Positions 1 to 11,900 are shown, counted from the stretch's first letter. The stretch is 64,000 nt of DNA from Craspedostauros australis (GCA_026770025.1 JAMXDE010000004.1:1-64000), one strand, 5' to 3'. The notes: generated by a model from the sequence alone, not told the origin. Program-made: numbers and translations.

Positions 1-111
1 GCACTGGGCCGGCTTACTCTCCGCAGTATCACTCTCCAGTTTGGTATTCTCCCGATCCTTGATACGAATGCTGACTCCCGATTGACGGCGTGTGACAGCC
101 GCCGGTGGTTG
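1..111 (-). CDS. Copia Pol N-terminus (Copia-0), partial
   Basis: Immediately after the TGA at 112-114 the minus-strand frame is open for 37 codons to the window edge (QPPAAVTRRQSGVSIRIKD and onward, ending KPAQC). No protease motif is reached yet. It is assigned to pol by position only, and the rest lies outside the window. Confidence 0.5.
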
Positions 112-114
112 TCA

Positions 115-1491
115 GGTACTGTTGTCACACGGTCCGTACTTCTTGACACGATCGGTCTTGTTGCCGAATCTCGCGCGCTTGTTGGACTTGCGCTGAGCTT
201 GTTGCTCCTGGGTTTTGGCGTACTCGGTGGGCTTAGCGCGTTTGAGCGCAGCCTCACCCATGAGCTCTCCGGTGCTGCGGAAGTGGCGTGAAGACTCCAC
301 CACGAGCACTTGTGCTGCGGGAGGGAGGCTTTGGAATACCACATCCGGCAGACGATAATGAGAGGACTTCTTGCGGTCACCGGATGTCTTGTTGAATGAT
401 CGCTTGCGGTCGGGACGACTGTCCTTCTGGTGCATGCGTCGGCTGCGTCCTGGGGACTTGTCGAGGTCGGCGTTGGCGAGGATCTTGTCATGGCGCATGA
501 GCGTCTCGCGGACCCAGGAGAAGGACTCCTTGGTCTGCTGTAGGCTTGTGATCACGCTGGCAAATCGCTCGTCGCGGATGCTGCGGAAAAACCTTGCGAT
601 CTTCTCCTGATCGTTCATTGGCTTGCCATTGTCCTCGATTGCATGGAGGGACATTGAGAAGTCATTGACGAAAGTCCCAAAGGAACCGTTGCCAGAGTAT
701 ATGAGCTTGGAGAGTCTTGCCTCCTCCTCTGCCACGATGCCGGCCTGATTCTTGGCGGACTCGTAGATGCGAATGAGAGATTGGAAGGCGGCGTGGCCGC
801 TGGGCTCCTCTGCTGTGACAATGTACTGCACGTCTCCCTTGCAGGTCTTGGACCTGAGCACTGTGTAGAACTGAGCGTCCACTGATGTGCTGTAGTGTGC
901 CGGCTTCTCCGCTTCCATGTAGTCTGCATATCTGGTGGTGACCAGTTGTCGCATGAAGTCCGTCTTCCACTGGCACCACTCGATGTTGAGTCCGCTGAAT
1001 GTCTCAGCCTCCAGCATGGTGATCTTATCGTATTGCTAGCCAGATGGTGTAGATGGCGATTGTTGCAGGTCCAGCTGGCGCCGTGGCGAATGTACCACGA
1101 CCTCACGGCTTGCAGCCTCAGTGAGTTTGCGGCTTGCTGCCTTCATATCCGCCTCCAATTGGAGCTGGATGGCTTTGAGCGTGACGGGAGTCTTGATGGA
1201 GGGCACTGTGTACCCAGAGGACTTGATGAACTTGTCAATTGCATCCCAGTTGGTAGCTTGATCAACCTGGCGCTCCTTGGCGAAGGCAAAGATGTGGAGG
1301 ATGTTCTCAATGTTGATTGAGGTGAGTGTTGGCGAAAGAGACAGCACCTGGATGATGTTCTTCTCCGGACTCTGGATGGCGCGTTCGATCCTGCCAAGCT
1401 TCTTGCGGATGAACTCCATGTCATCGTCTTCAAGCTCAATGAGCTCCTTGATAACGGTTGTCCAGGTACGGTTGTTGATTGGTCTTGCCAT
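115..1491 (-). CDS. Copia Gag (Copia-0), with an internal in-frame TAG
   Basis: The protein is a capsid-like structural Gag that would package element RNA in cytoplasmic particles. I chose the ATG at 1491 (protein begins MARPINNRTW) because the frame further upstream opens only with GTG. The frame is interrupted by TAG at 1036-1038 after 151 codons, then continues without an indel for another 307 codons. The region around 540-680 reads FVNDFSMSLHAIEDN followed by a helical segment, which resembles UBN2-type Copia Gag. The C-terminal quarter is Arg/Lys/Ser-rich, as in RNA-binding Gag tails, and I see no CCHC zinc knuckle. The gag ends at TGA 112-114, after which the frame stays open. The TAG may be a disabling mutation. 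Identification as Gag rests on layout and composition rather than on a diagnostic motif. Confidence 0.7.
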
Positions 1492-2079
1492 GGTGGTTGG
1501 TATTGTAATGTGATAAGCTTGATGGTAGATCACGACTCTTAATCTGTCAAAGTGCACAAGTAACTACTGTAGACGTATTGGCCCGTTGTTGCATGCCCTG
1601 GTCGGAGCTCTTGTTCTTTATTTGTGAGTTGTCCGAAGACAAACCCCCGACCAGTATTTGTGACTAATATGATTAGTAAAGAGGTAAGAAGGTACAGAGA
1701 AAGTTGTCAGTCGCCATCGTCGCCATCGCCGAACTCTTGCATGAATTGTGTGGCCACGTTGCCAAGATTGTATGCAGGATTGGTTCGTCTGACCGTCTGT
1801 CCAAACCGTAGACGCGTGTAAAAAGACATGAAGTTTCCGCGTGTTCGGTTTCGTCCGATGGTATCGACTCATACAGAGATACTCAAGGTATCTGAATTGG
1901 TTACCTTGTGTTTGGTACAGGTATCCAATTTTGGTCTGATGTTGTCTTGGATCCACGATGACGCAAATCGTGTGCGACAGAAGTTCCCCCGTTGGCTTGA
2001 CACACATCACAATCGTCGTCATCATTATTATCAACAGCATCAACATCACCAACAACAGCGAGAGACTCGGAAAGGACTG
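1492..2079. other. Region between Copia-0 and the next gene; probable Copia-0 5' LTR and gene leader
   Basis: About 590 bases carry no supportable gene. The part nearest the gag (about 1560-1830) should contain the Copia-0 leader and 5' LTR, read on the minus strand. The part before 2080 is the probable 5' leader of the small membrane-protein gene. The plus frame is open from 1828, but the product upstream of 2080 is low-complexity and His-rich, which looks like untranslated sequence. Confidence 0.4.
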
Positions 2080-2592
2080 ATGAATCTGACAGCAAGGCCA
2101 CTCATTCTGGTCACCACGATCACGTCATGCCAGCTGTTCCTCGTCGTCGCGATCGTGATGGTTGAAGTGGGAGCCCTCCAAATCCGATCATTGTGCCATC
2201 ACCAGCAATGCACCAAACCATTCCATGGCCTGACTGCGCAGCAGCAGAGAAGAGAAGGGCGGCACTCTGCTGGATCCGCGATATTCAACATCAAAGACGC
2301 GGATGGTGGCAGCGACGAAGACGATGGTTGGGGCAGCTCCAAGACATCGTCAACGAATGACAAGCTACCGACAGCTTCCAGCGATGCGTCGAAGCTCCGC
2401 AACGAGCTGCAGCGGCTGCAGAGGGAGCGCTCATCAGGCGGCGAGGAAGGGATGAGCTCATCCGAAACTGACCGCGATCTCTTCATTCCCATCTTTGCGG
2501 GCGTTGCCATCCTTGGGTTTGTTGGATCCTACAGCTACGAACTCTTCCGCCTTGCATCGAGGGGCGAGCTGTATTTGCCTTGGAAGCAGTAA
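2080..2592 (+). CDS. Small secretory-pathway protein with one C-terminal membrane segment
   Basis: The 170-residue product has two hydrophobic segments. An N-terminal one (about residues 8-30) follows the ATG at 2080 and looks like a signal peptide or anchor. The second (about 133-154) begins DRDLFIPIFAG and is followed by SRGELYLPW at the extreme C-terminus. Between them lies a polar Ser/Asp/Glu-rich linker and a short charged helix. I placed the start at 2080 because it puts the hydrophobic leader first; the in-frame ATG at 1828 gives an implausible His-rich extension. The leader ends VGALQ, which could be a diatom plastid bipartite signal with Leu instead of Phe after the cleavage site, but this is weak. 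Function is unknown. The tail pattern recalls small conserved diatom membrane proteins; that similarity is from memory and not tested. Confidence 0.6.
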   Translation: MNLTARPLILVTTITSCQLFLVVAIVMVEVGALQIRSLCHHQQCTKPFHGLTAQQQRREGRHSAGSAIFNIKDADGGSDEDDGWGSSKTSSTNDKLPTASSDASKLRNELQRLQRERSSGGEEGMSSSETDRDLFIPIFAGVAILGFVGSYSYELFRLASRGELYLPWKQ

Positions 2593-3182
2593 GGCAATGT
2601 GCCGTCCAAGATGGTCCCGGACGATTCGTACCTGGGTAGTCCGTCCGCAATGCATGGATGGAGCGGGTCGCGCATCCGCAACGCCGCTACGGTGTCGAGC
2701 TTTGTACCAGGAGACCGCATCGAGCAGCACGAAAGGAAACGGAGCGGAAGTACACTTCCAATCCCGCTGCTTCTGCGGACCATCTTCTTGTGGCGTTGAC
2801 GAAGTCGCCGGTGCCGCAACGTGACATGGCGTGGTGTGGCGACTGAACCAAGACGATGTGCATGCAGGATATTGCAGGGTTTACGTGGAAGGCCGCTCCT
2901 ATGCCACACAATCAACGGTGGCGCGGAAGGCACGAGCACCATCAACGCGATGGTCTCTGCTGTCCACAGGTCGCGGCGAGTATTGATATCATGCGTTGAC
3001 ATGCCGATATAAGAGCGAGACTAAAGGGAAAGAATTCGGTGCACTTCAGCTTCGACTTCGACGTCACCTTGCTGCGCTGACGCTGCGAGCATTGCCCGGA
3101 GCAACAGAAGGTGACATCATCGATGGCTAGCGCATGCAAATGGAGGCAAATGCAATGGTAAAGAAGACTACTCTACTATCCT
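2593..3182. other. Intergenic, nothing recognised
   Basis: Open frames occur on both strands here, but they overlap one another, have no conserved-looking segments and begin inside or just after the preceding gene. I see no RNA gene or repeat. Confidence 0.5.
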
Positions 3183-3653
3183 CTACGAGACATGCGAGCG
3201 CCTGTGCCATTGCCTGCGCAATAGAGTAGAGTACAGTAGAGTAGATCTCTCCCTCACTCTCACCCGCTGATTCCTGTCGAGCTCTGTCCGCCCTTGTGAA
3301 TACGGCGGATGGAACATGAAAGATTGATTTGGAGCTCTTTGCCTTCCTTGAAACGTAGCGATGTAAGATGAATAAAGAAGTGGTTCTAATGATGGATTAT
3401 GGCCGAGGGTCTGTGTTTTTGCTTTGGACGACTTCCTTTTGTTGTTTGTTGTCTTTGTCGGTCTTTTGGATACGGTTTCCGACTCGTTCGACTGCACTGT
3501 TGCTTCCGTGGCTCCAACAAAAACCACCAAAGAAGATCCTTGTCTGTTTGGACATCTGTCGAAGCACAACGAATGCGAAAGATCATTGATCGTGACACAA
3601 AGGTGGTTCGAAATGGTCATTGAGTGTTTCCATTGGTCTGGAACACCCAACAT
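3183..3653 (-). pseudogene. Relic of the ankyrin-family gene tail, truncated by DT-A
   Basis: The minus-strand frame contains ATVQSNESETVSKR followed by TNNKRKSS. Nearly the same peptide occurs in the minus-strand frame at 54535-54939 (ATVQLNESETVSKR, TNNKRKSS), which also contains an ankyrin-like N-terminal helix pair. At DNA level the shared block is 3426-3504 versus 54580-54658. I infer a copy of a dispersed host gene family. The frame runs into the left terminus of DT-A at 3640, so the piece is probably incomplete. It has no independent functional motif. Confidence 0.4.
3426..3504. repeat. Dispersed repeat R2, copy 1
   Basis: About 79 bp closely match 54580-54658 in the same orientation, with a few substitutions. 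The second copy directly adjoins repeat R1, whereas here R1 is absent. Confidence 0.7.
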
Positions 3654-4065
3654 TTTGTCCGATTTTCACTTTTCTAGATCGTGATCTAATTTACCGGGAC
3701 TTAATAAACTGCGTTGAGACAGAAAAGTGGATCGCCTGAAATCCTGAAAATCGTAGATAGGGTTACGCTATTGCTCTTCAATTGTCGTTGGTCCAGGTAC
3801 GAGAGAGACCGGACAAAACCGGAGAAACTCAGTCAGACCGGACAGACCGGACAAAATGACCGGACAAACCGGACAGACCGGACAAAACGACCGGACAGAC
3901 CGGACAAACCGGACAAAACGACCGGACAGACCGGACAAACCGGACAAAGTGACCGGACAGACCGGACAAAACAAACGAATCAACCGGATAGACCGGACAA
4001 AACTCAAGAATTTATCGAACTATTTAACGGACGGTTAATCGAATATAACGGACATTTGGATCGTG
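3640..4065 (+). repeat. DT-A left terminal inverted repeat with ACCGGACA minisatellite
   Basis: The terminus is followed by a spacer (about 3670-3805) and a tandem array at about 3806-4006 of 9-10-base units (ACCGGACAG and ACCGGACAAA), then AACGGACA-containing sequence. Every component recurs in inverted order at 15650-16074. Confidence 0.8.
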
Positions 4066-4441
4066 AAGAAACAGACAAAACTACTTCGCACGGAGTGACG
4101 CAAGCCAACCCAAACCACAAGAACAGATCAGCGAAACAAGACAACAAGCCAGCTTCGCACTGAAGTATGGCATCATGCCAATGCAAATTTCCGGTTCTAT
4201 TGCATTATGTGTGTTGTTCTTATTACTGTTTTGTGGTATGACATCAAATCTCAAAGAGTTCTGCTCCATCATCCTGATGGTATTGCACAATGACACAAAT
4301 GGCTTGAAACACATGCTTCTGCTTTTCTGTGCCATGAAAAAAGGGATCTCCAGCATGCTGAAGAACTCCAGTCTCTCATTGAAGGTCTCATGATGCAACC
4401 GTGCTCTGCTCTTGAAGTTTTCAAGTTCTGGCCCATCGAGC

Positions 4442-5099
4442 TCATTTGGTGTTCACATCATATTCTTTTTCCATATGACTCGTCCTGTGCCCACGATCAG
4501 CAATGATGACTTTTCCACCTGTAATCTGATGCAACAATCCTTCACAACAAATAGTCAAGTCATGTTTACCTCCTTGGTGGAGTCCATGGATCCAAACACA
4601 CTTTGAGTGGTACACAGTGATTGCAATCTCGTATTTGAGAGCACCGTGGTTGAACTTCTTCGAGCCCCATGCCAGATCTGTGTTGAGTGTTGAGTGTTTC
4701 TGCTCCCATACATGAAAATCTGTGCTGTCGACTGTGGCAATGACAGCTGTTCCCTCTGGATCATTCAATGAGCTTGGCCAAACAATCATGTCAGCTTTCA
4801 TTGCTGCAATCATTTTGATCCAGCACCATAGATGATTCCATATTGCATACTATCAACATATCCCATATGCTGCAGCAAGGATGTTGGCATTCTTTGGATA
4901 GGTCCATAGAAAGCATAGAACTGCAAGGAACATTCAGAAGCCTCTTCCAGTGTTGTCATATTGTGATATCTTTGCTGCGGAAGTAGTCATTGTGTGCATG
5001 TCATCCCAAATACCTGCAATAGTGCCGGCCAAGATGCATAGTGAGATCGGAACATGGTATTTCTTTGATCCATTGTTATGTCAAGAAACAAAGGGCAAA
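4442..5099 (-). pseudogene. DDE transposase fragment (PIF/Harbinger or DDE_Tnp_4-like), degenerate
   Basis: On the minus strand from 4813 to 4442 the frame reads a DDE-type core. The visible motifs are ATVDSTDFHVW (first Asp), WGSKKFNHGALKYEIAI, GLHQGGKHDLTI (second acidic region) and KVIIADRGH (third Asp). Translating upstream in the same frame gives FLWTYPKNANILAAAYGI and IWNHLWCWIKMIAAMKADMIVWP, a typical region ahead of the catalytic core. That stretch is broken by a TGA and by a tandem TGA-TAG near 4850-4860. The frame ends at 4442 without a clear C-terminal domain. Copia-1 is inserted just upstream in the sense of this gene, so the N-terminus lies beyond 13948, where no clean frame remains. 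The gene is inactive. Family assignment is by motif pattern; other DDE superfamilies are possible. Confidence 0.65.
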
Positions 5100-5105
5100 G
5101 ACCAG

Positions 5106-5899
5106 TGTCGAGATGTACATGTGAGTATATGTCGAGATGTACGAGTATATGTGCATCGTTCACCCGCTATTCTCTCATACACACTTGGACGGTATAACTA
5201 CATTCGTGTCGATAGTATACTGTGATTCGTCAGAATTACAGGGGAAATGGAACACACGAAAAGGGGCAAGATTTCTGGAGGAAATTTGCAAATGACGATT
5301 TCTGAGAGAATTGGAAGATCGTCCGTCCATCCATCAATGGTACCAAGAGAATCTTGAGGTACTTCCCAACTAAACCTCAGATGACGATATTATCTGACAG
5401 GCTGCTGCATCACCAATGGAACGTGACATCTGGAGAGCAGAAGGACGCCTACTGACGTCGACAGGATGTCATCATGTCACCACGTCGACATCTGTCTCCA
5501 AGTCAGAGCAGAAGGTGAAGATCCGATGACCGAAGGGCATCAGCATCATGGATACGAAAGGTGAACTTCAAATGGCGAGTACTCATGGAGTAGGAGCCAG
5601 TACTGAATGAACGGAGTGTCGAATACGGAGTACGTATCGAACACGGAGTATCGTGTGCGACGAGCACGCGATGTTGAGAGAGAGAGAATACAGAAGAGCA
5701 GCGAGAGAGCATCTCGCGTACCGACTCATAGTCGGAGACTGAATCTACGAAACAGATTGAAGCGCCGAGAGCATCGGGCAAGAGAACGAGCGTACACCGA
5801 GAGCATCGGAGTAGCCAAGTAATGAAATAGCAAACGAACGACTATCAACCAACACCATCTTCCACGATCGTAGGTTACCGTGCGCGGAACTTGCCAACA
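5106..5899 (+). repeat. Copia-1 LTR, 5' copy (794 bp)
   Basis: It begins TGTCGAGATG and ends TTGCCAACA. It carries AATCTTGAGG near 5353 where the other LTR copies have AATCTCGAGG. The internal region starts CGTTTATAAACG at 5900; I could not match a tRNA primer site with confidence. Confidence 0.95.
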
Positions 5900-5981
5900 C
5901 GTTTATAAACGATAGATCAGGGCGAGCCCGCGAATCGTATCGTGCGAGGAAGACGAACATCATTCAAGAGTAGCAGACTGA

Positions 5982-8900
5982 ATGAGCGAGGAAGAGGAAT
6001 TGAGAGACATCCCTCTGTCCAACCCGACTATCAAGCAAGAAGAAGGTGCGAGTGAGACTCCACCACGAGAAGAGAAGGAAGTAACCGCGGCTACTGTCCT
6101 ATCAGGCGCAGACGCAAGCGCGATCGACGAGACCGAAGAGGAACGGTCTGCAAGGCTACACCGCGAGAAGGAGAGCATCCTCAAGGCGTACAAGCAAGAG
6201 GAGACTGGTGTGACGAAGAGCATTCGCACAGCCAAACGAAGTGGTAAAAGTGAGACACCACCAGGAGGAGAATTTGTGACGAAAACAATCTCCGCGCAAC
6301 AACAGGCGAAAATCGAAAAAGTGACAACACAGAAACAGACGGAAATCAAGGGCGCGAGCGCACCAACAACGAAACAACGAATCAACATGGCGACATCAGC
6401 CAACGTGAACAAGCGACGCATCAAGGCGCCGATGTTCAGCGGTGAACAGGAAGACTACAGCGCATGGGAGTCCCAAGCGAAGGCATACGCTCGTGCACAG
6501 AAGACGAGAGACGTGATGTTGGGCAAGACCAAGGTGCCAACAGTGAGCGAGATCGCGGCAGCCGCCGATGAAGCCAAGGAAGCGATGGAAGAGATCTACG
6601 AGCTGGGATGCGACTGCTTCAGCGATCTGATCCTCATGATGGATGCAGAGAAAGGAAAAGGCAAGCAAGCCATCCAGTACATCAACCAGTGCATCTCCGA
6701 CGACTACCCCGAAGGAGACGCACACGCAGCGTGGAACGTTCTCGCGGAGAAGTTCCGACCATCCGACGCGGTGACGAAGATCAAACTCAAGCGCCAATTC
6801 AACAACGAAAAGATGAAGAGAGACACGGACCCCGACATCTACATCACGCAACTCGAGAGTCTACGATCGCGTCTCCACGATGTCAAGTACGAGATCACGG
6901 ACGAGGAAATGATCATGCAAATCCTCAGCACGGTGAGCAACGAGTACAGAACACACATCGTGAACTTCCAACATCAACTCACGTTCAATCCAGAACTGGT
7001 TACCATCAACACGATCAGAGGAGTACTCCGTACTGCATACGCCACCCACAGAGGAGGCAAGGCATACGTCGACGACTTCCAAGACAATAACACGAAGAGC
7101 AACGACACCGGCTTCACAAGCACCGGTAACTTCAAGGGTACTTGCCACAACTGTGGCGTGTATGGCCATAGATCCGCCGATTGTCCAGAACGCAAGAAAT
7201 CGAACAACAAGAAAAACAACAACAACAAAATGAACGGAAAGCGTAACAAGGGAAGCGGCTTCAAGGGCAAGTGCAACTACTGCGGCATCTTCGGACATCG
7301 CGAGGCGGAGTGCCGAAAGAAGAAGTTCAACGAAAGCAAAAAGAACAACGAACAAGCCAACGCGGCTACGGAAGGACACGACAAGAGCGGGCACGAGATG
7401 GTACTCTCTGCGAAGGACATGCCGCTCTGCATGTTGGTGTCCGACGACTACATCGAAGACTCCTTCTTCGATAACTTCGAGTGCGTCGGAAGTGACGACG
7501 AAGTACAGGACGATGAGATCGTCCCGGAGTGGCTCAACGAGGAGCCAATCATCCACGAGGTGGATCCAAGACGCGAGGTGAGCTACGAATGCTGCTTCAA
7601 CGCGCACGACCTGATCGGTTCATACGGCGACGAAGCTGAGATGGACGACGAGGCCAACGATAGCGACATCGAAGAGGCCATGAGTGACGACGACGACGAC
7701 GCCGACGAGGACGGCGCAGATGAAGACGACGAGGCAAGCCGCGATGAAATGCCTCCTCCTCAAATTGGGAGATACGAAAGAACGGGAACCTTCATCAATC
7801 AAGGCCAAGGCGGAACGAACCGCGCAGCGGCGCCACCTCCTCCAGCGGCAGGGAACAACAGATCGGGCATCTTCGATGAGGATGACAGCGACGAATCCGA
7901 GGACGGCAATCATCCAGACGACAACTTCAATCCAAACGAGCGTGTCGTCTATCCAGCGAATATCGACTTCCCGGATATCGAGGATCCCAACAGTGTCGAC
8001 TATCTACTCCGTCACACTGTCACACCAGACGCAACAGCAACGGCATTAACAATCCAAAAGCAGCTCATCTTTGACGCTGTAATGGAAGCAGGGATGCGAC
8101 TGTTCCCAGAAATCACACGAGGAGTACTCATGCCGATATGGGTGAACATGATGGGATCCATCCTATCCGAGCACTTCGAATCAATTGAAGAGATCCTTGC
8201 CAATGCGATCGTCATCAACCACATACTGGAAGCCAACAACTCGGAAACGATCCCAGAAACAGATCTGCACTACATCCTTGCAGGATGTATGCGTGTACTC
8301 TTGCGAGAGCGACCACGCGTCCACCCATACGATCCAGCTACAAGATCACACCGAAGCAACACGACTCCATCGGACTACGCGCAGCTATCCGATGAGACCG
8401 ACGACGAACATCACGAGAATCCATGGAACGAATATGGAGTCCACATCGACGAAGAGGACGAAGACAACGTCATGACCGATACAGCTGCAGCAGCCGTGGA
8501 GCAGCTCCACAAGCTGAGCACCAAGCACAAGGACAAGGTCAACAAGGACACCTGGCTCGCCGACAGTGGAGCTTCGTGTCACATCGTCAATTCAGACGCC
8601 GCTCTCTTCAACGTGCGGCACATCAAGTCATTCGTCCAAGTGGGAGACAGCACGAAGCTGGACTCTCCCAAAATGGGATCCATTCGCTTGAAGGTCAAGC
8701 AACGAGACAACACTGGCCACGTCATCCGGCTTGATGATGTGAAGTACACACCGAAAATGGCGGTGAACCTTTTCTCCACGAACAAGGCTCTGTACAACGG
8801 TTACCAGCTTGGTAGCAACGGCATTCTGATGGACATCATCAACGGATCCGGAACGAAGATCGTATTCGACCGAGTCTTCCCCACGGCCAACGGATTCATC

Positions 8901-11900
8901 ACGGGAGTGCAGATGCATCCCATCATGCCAACGAACGACGACAAGGCTTGCACAGCCATCGTCAAGAATCCATCCAAGGAGATCAGCGCGGTGAACCTGC
9001 ACCGAATGCTCGGGCACGCGCCGCTCGAGACCATGAAGCGGACAGCCGCTCAATACGGATGGAAAATCATCGGCGAGATGCCGGTGTGTCGCGACTGCGC
9101 GGTCGCGAACGCAAGAGTGAAGAATCTTCCGAAGGCAACCATTCCGAGAGCGACTCGCCGCGGCGAACGGCTCTTCATTGACATTAGTTACACTAAACAC
9201 ATAAGCTTCGGAGATAAACGCTACTGGACCCTGATCGTGGACGACTGCACGGATCACTGCTGGAGTTTCTTTCTCAAGAACAAAAGTGATCAACCAGGAT
9301 ACATCAAACGATTCGTCCAGACGATCAAGTCACAGACTGGTGACCAACAGATCATCTTCCGAGGTGACAACAGCGGAGAGAACAAATCCACGCAGGATAT
9401 TCTCATCGATGCAGGACTCAATGTGAAATTCGAATTCACGGCATCGAACACGCCGCAACAGAACGGCAGAGTAGAACGCAAGTTCGCGTACCTCTACACC
9501 AAGATCCGCTCCATGCTCAACGGAGCACAGCTCGACGAAGAGTATAGGCATGGCCTGTGGGCAGCAGCTGCTAGCACTGCCACCGCCATCGCCAACATCA
9601 CCGTAGCGAAGAATCAAAAGGAGTCACCACATCGACAATTCTTCGGCAATGATCCACCGTACGCGGATGCACTCCGCACTTTCGGAGAAGTGGGTGTTGT
9701 GAAGACCACCTACGGCGGGATCACCGCTAAACTCAAGAATAGAGGAGAAGAGATGGTGTTCATCGGATATGCACACCAACACGCATCAGGGGTCTACAAC
9801 ATGTACAGACCATCGACCAAGTCACTCGTCTGCTCACGCGACATCAAGTGGCTCAATCAATCATACGGACAGTTCCGTGGCTGGGCACCAGCACCGAACA
9901 TATCCAATGAAACAGGAACGACGGACGCAGACGGCTTCACGACCATCGGACGGAAGGGAGCAATGCCAAGGACGGCAACGCGTCAAACATCTGAAGCGAA
10001 GAGAGTATCTTTCGCTGACAGCAACAGATACTATATCCTATCGGACAGTGACGATGAGGACAATGAGGACGATGGAGTAGTAACTCAACTAATCCATAAC
10101 GACGAGGAAGATCGGAGCGAATCCAATCATGAGGATGACGAGATCACACCATCCGGCGATGAAGCCGACAATGACACAGGCGTCACTCCTCCGAACACAC
10201 CAGCGAGGTCTACACATGGTACACCATCCAGACCTCCGCCGAGTAAACCAAGCAAACGTGACATAGACAGAAAGGAGAGGATCCGACGTCACGAAGCACG
10301 AGGCAGGAAGGGAGAAGCTAATCCCAAGCCGAGTACAGGGAAGAGCATTCCCAGAGCTCTGCGTGAGCTCGCAGACTACAACGAACGAGGTCGAAAGGAA
10401 GAAGGATATGAAAGCGATTCATCATCCAACCAAGACAGCGATGAACTCAGCGACGAGGAGAACGACGACTCCAACAACGAAACTACAGATGACGAAGAAA
10501 TTGCAGATGAAGGAGAGATTGAGATCACTCATCATAGCACAACAGGACTGTACGGAATGAATGCAATCATTACCGAATCACCAGCGATCGACATCGGACT
10601 GTCGATGCAGGACGAGAACAAAGAACCAGAGAAGCACATCGAACCTACAACATTCGATGGAGCCTTCAATCACCCAGACCCTATCCATCGAAAGGGATAT
10701 CGAGCAGCCATCAAGAAGGAGTTCGACTCCATGGACACACGTAAAGTGTACAGCAAGATCAAACGAGACACCATTCCACGCGGCCGCAGATGCTGCAAAT
10801 GCAAATGGGTCTTCAAGCTGAAGCGTGACGGCACACATCGAGCGCGGCTCGTTGCATGTGGCTATTCACAAGTCGCAGGAGTGGACTTCCAAGAGCACTA
10901 CTCACCCGTCATTCACGACGTGACCTATCGAGTCATGATGGTGATCATGCTGATCAAGAAGATGGACTGCGCACTCGTCGATGTCGTAACGGCATTCCTA
11001 CACGGAGACCTCGACGAGGAGATCTACATGAACTGTCCCAACGGGATGGATCATCAACCAGACGAAGCCCTGACCCTACACAAGCCAATCTACGGACTTG
11101 TGCAGAGCGCCAGGCAATGGTTCAAGATGTTGGTATCGACCCTCAAGAATATCAACTTCGAACAGAGCGCAGCAGACCCGTGCCTGTTCTACAGGAAGAC
11201 GAACGAAGGAAGCATGATCGTGGCCATCTACGTGGACGATTGCTTCTGTTGCGGAGACTCCAAGGCACTGGAGACATTCCTGAAGGACATCCAAGGCAGC
11301 AAGTTCAAGGTGACAATCGAGCGTGGACTCGGAGACTACCTCAGCTGCAACATCGAACTGAACCATGACAAGACTAGAGCGACATTGCGTCAACCACATC
11401 TCATCCGACATCTCATCGAAGAATTCGGAACCAAGGTTGAGAAGATGCAGCGCTATGGGACACCGGGAACCCCGGGTCAAATCATCGTACGACCATCCGA
11501 AGATAACGGACTGCAGAAGGTCGGAGCGGAAGAACATGCCGAGTACCGCCGAGGCGTCGGCATGCTACTCTTCCTCATCAAGCACTCGCGACCAGATATC
11601 GCGAACCCTGTGAGGGAACTCTCCAAGGTATTGATCGGGCCCACCAAGGCCGCAATGAAGGAGATGTATCGGATCATCAAATATGTGATCGATACAAAGG
11701 ACTATGGATTGAAGATCCATCCAGCGCGTCCAGACGACGACGGCTGGGACATGGAGCTCTTCTGCGATAGCGAATATGCAGGAGACAAGAACACGAGAAT
11801 CAGCGTAGGGGGATTCATCCTATACCTGTGCAAGGTGCCAATCCTTTGGCGATCCAAGGCACAGAAGGCCGTCACACTCAGCTCATCCGAAGCAGAATAC

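Larger units (their letters stand above)
1..1491 (-). mobile_element. Copia-type LTR retrotransposon, 5' part only (Copia-0), cut by the window edge
   Basis: A retrotransposon gag and the first codons of pol lie on the minus strand and run off the left edge. The gag has the composition and layout of Copia Gag proteins. Its 5' LTR should lie at roughly 1560-1830, but the partner LTR is outside the window, so its ends cannot be fixed. The first gag ATG is at 1491. Gag and pol share one frame and are separated by a single TGA at 112-114, as in Copia-3 and Copia-4. Confidence 0.8.

Noticed and set aside
2535-3002. 155-codon minus frame after the small membrane-protein gene
   Set aside because: It overlaps the 3' end of that gene antisense and has Arg/His/Ser-rich, domain-free composition.
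3806-4006. Tandem short repeats that could suggest a CRISPR array
   Set aside because: The units are 9-10 bases with no unique spacers, lie in a eukaryotic transposon end, and recur inverted at the other end.
5503-5822. Short opposite-strand frames of 71 and 92 codons recurring in every Copia-1/2 LTR
   Set aside because: They recur only because the LTR is repeated, have low-complexity Arg/Ser composition, and differ in copies carrying an extra GA unit.
6861-7607. 248-codon minus frame inside the Copia-1 gag region (and its twin in Copia-2)
   Set aside because: It is an antisense shadow of the acidic, codon-biased gag sequence, rich in Val and Leu, with no domain.
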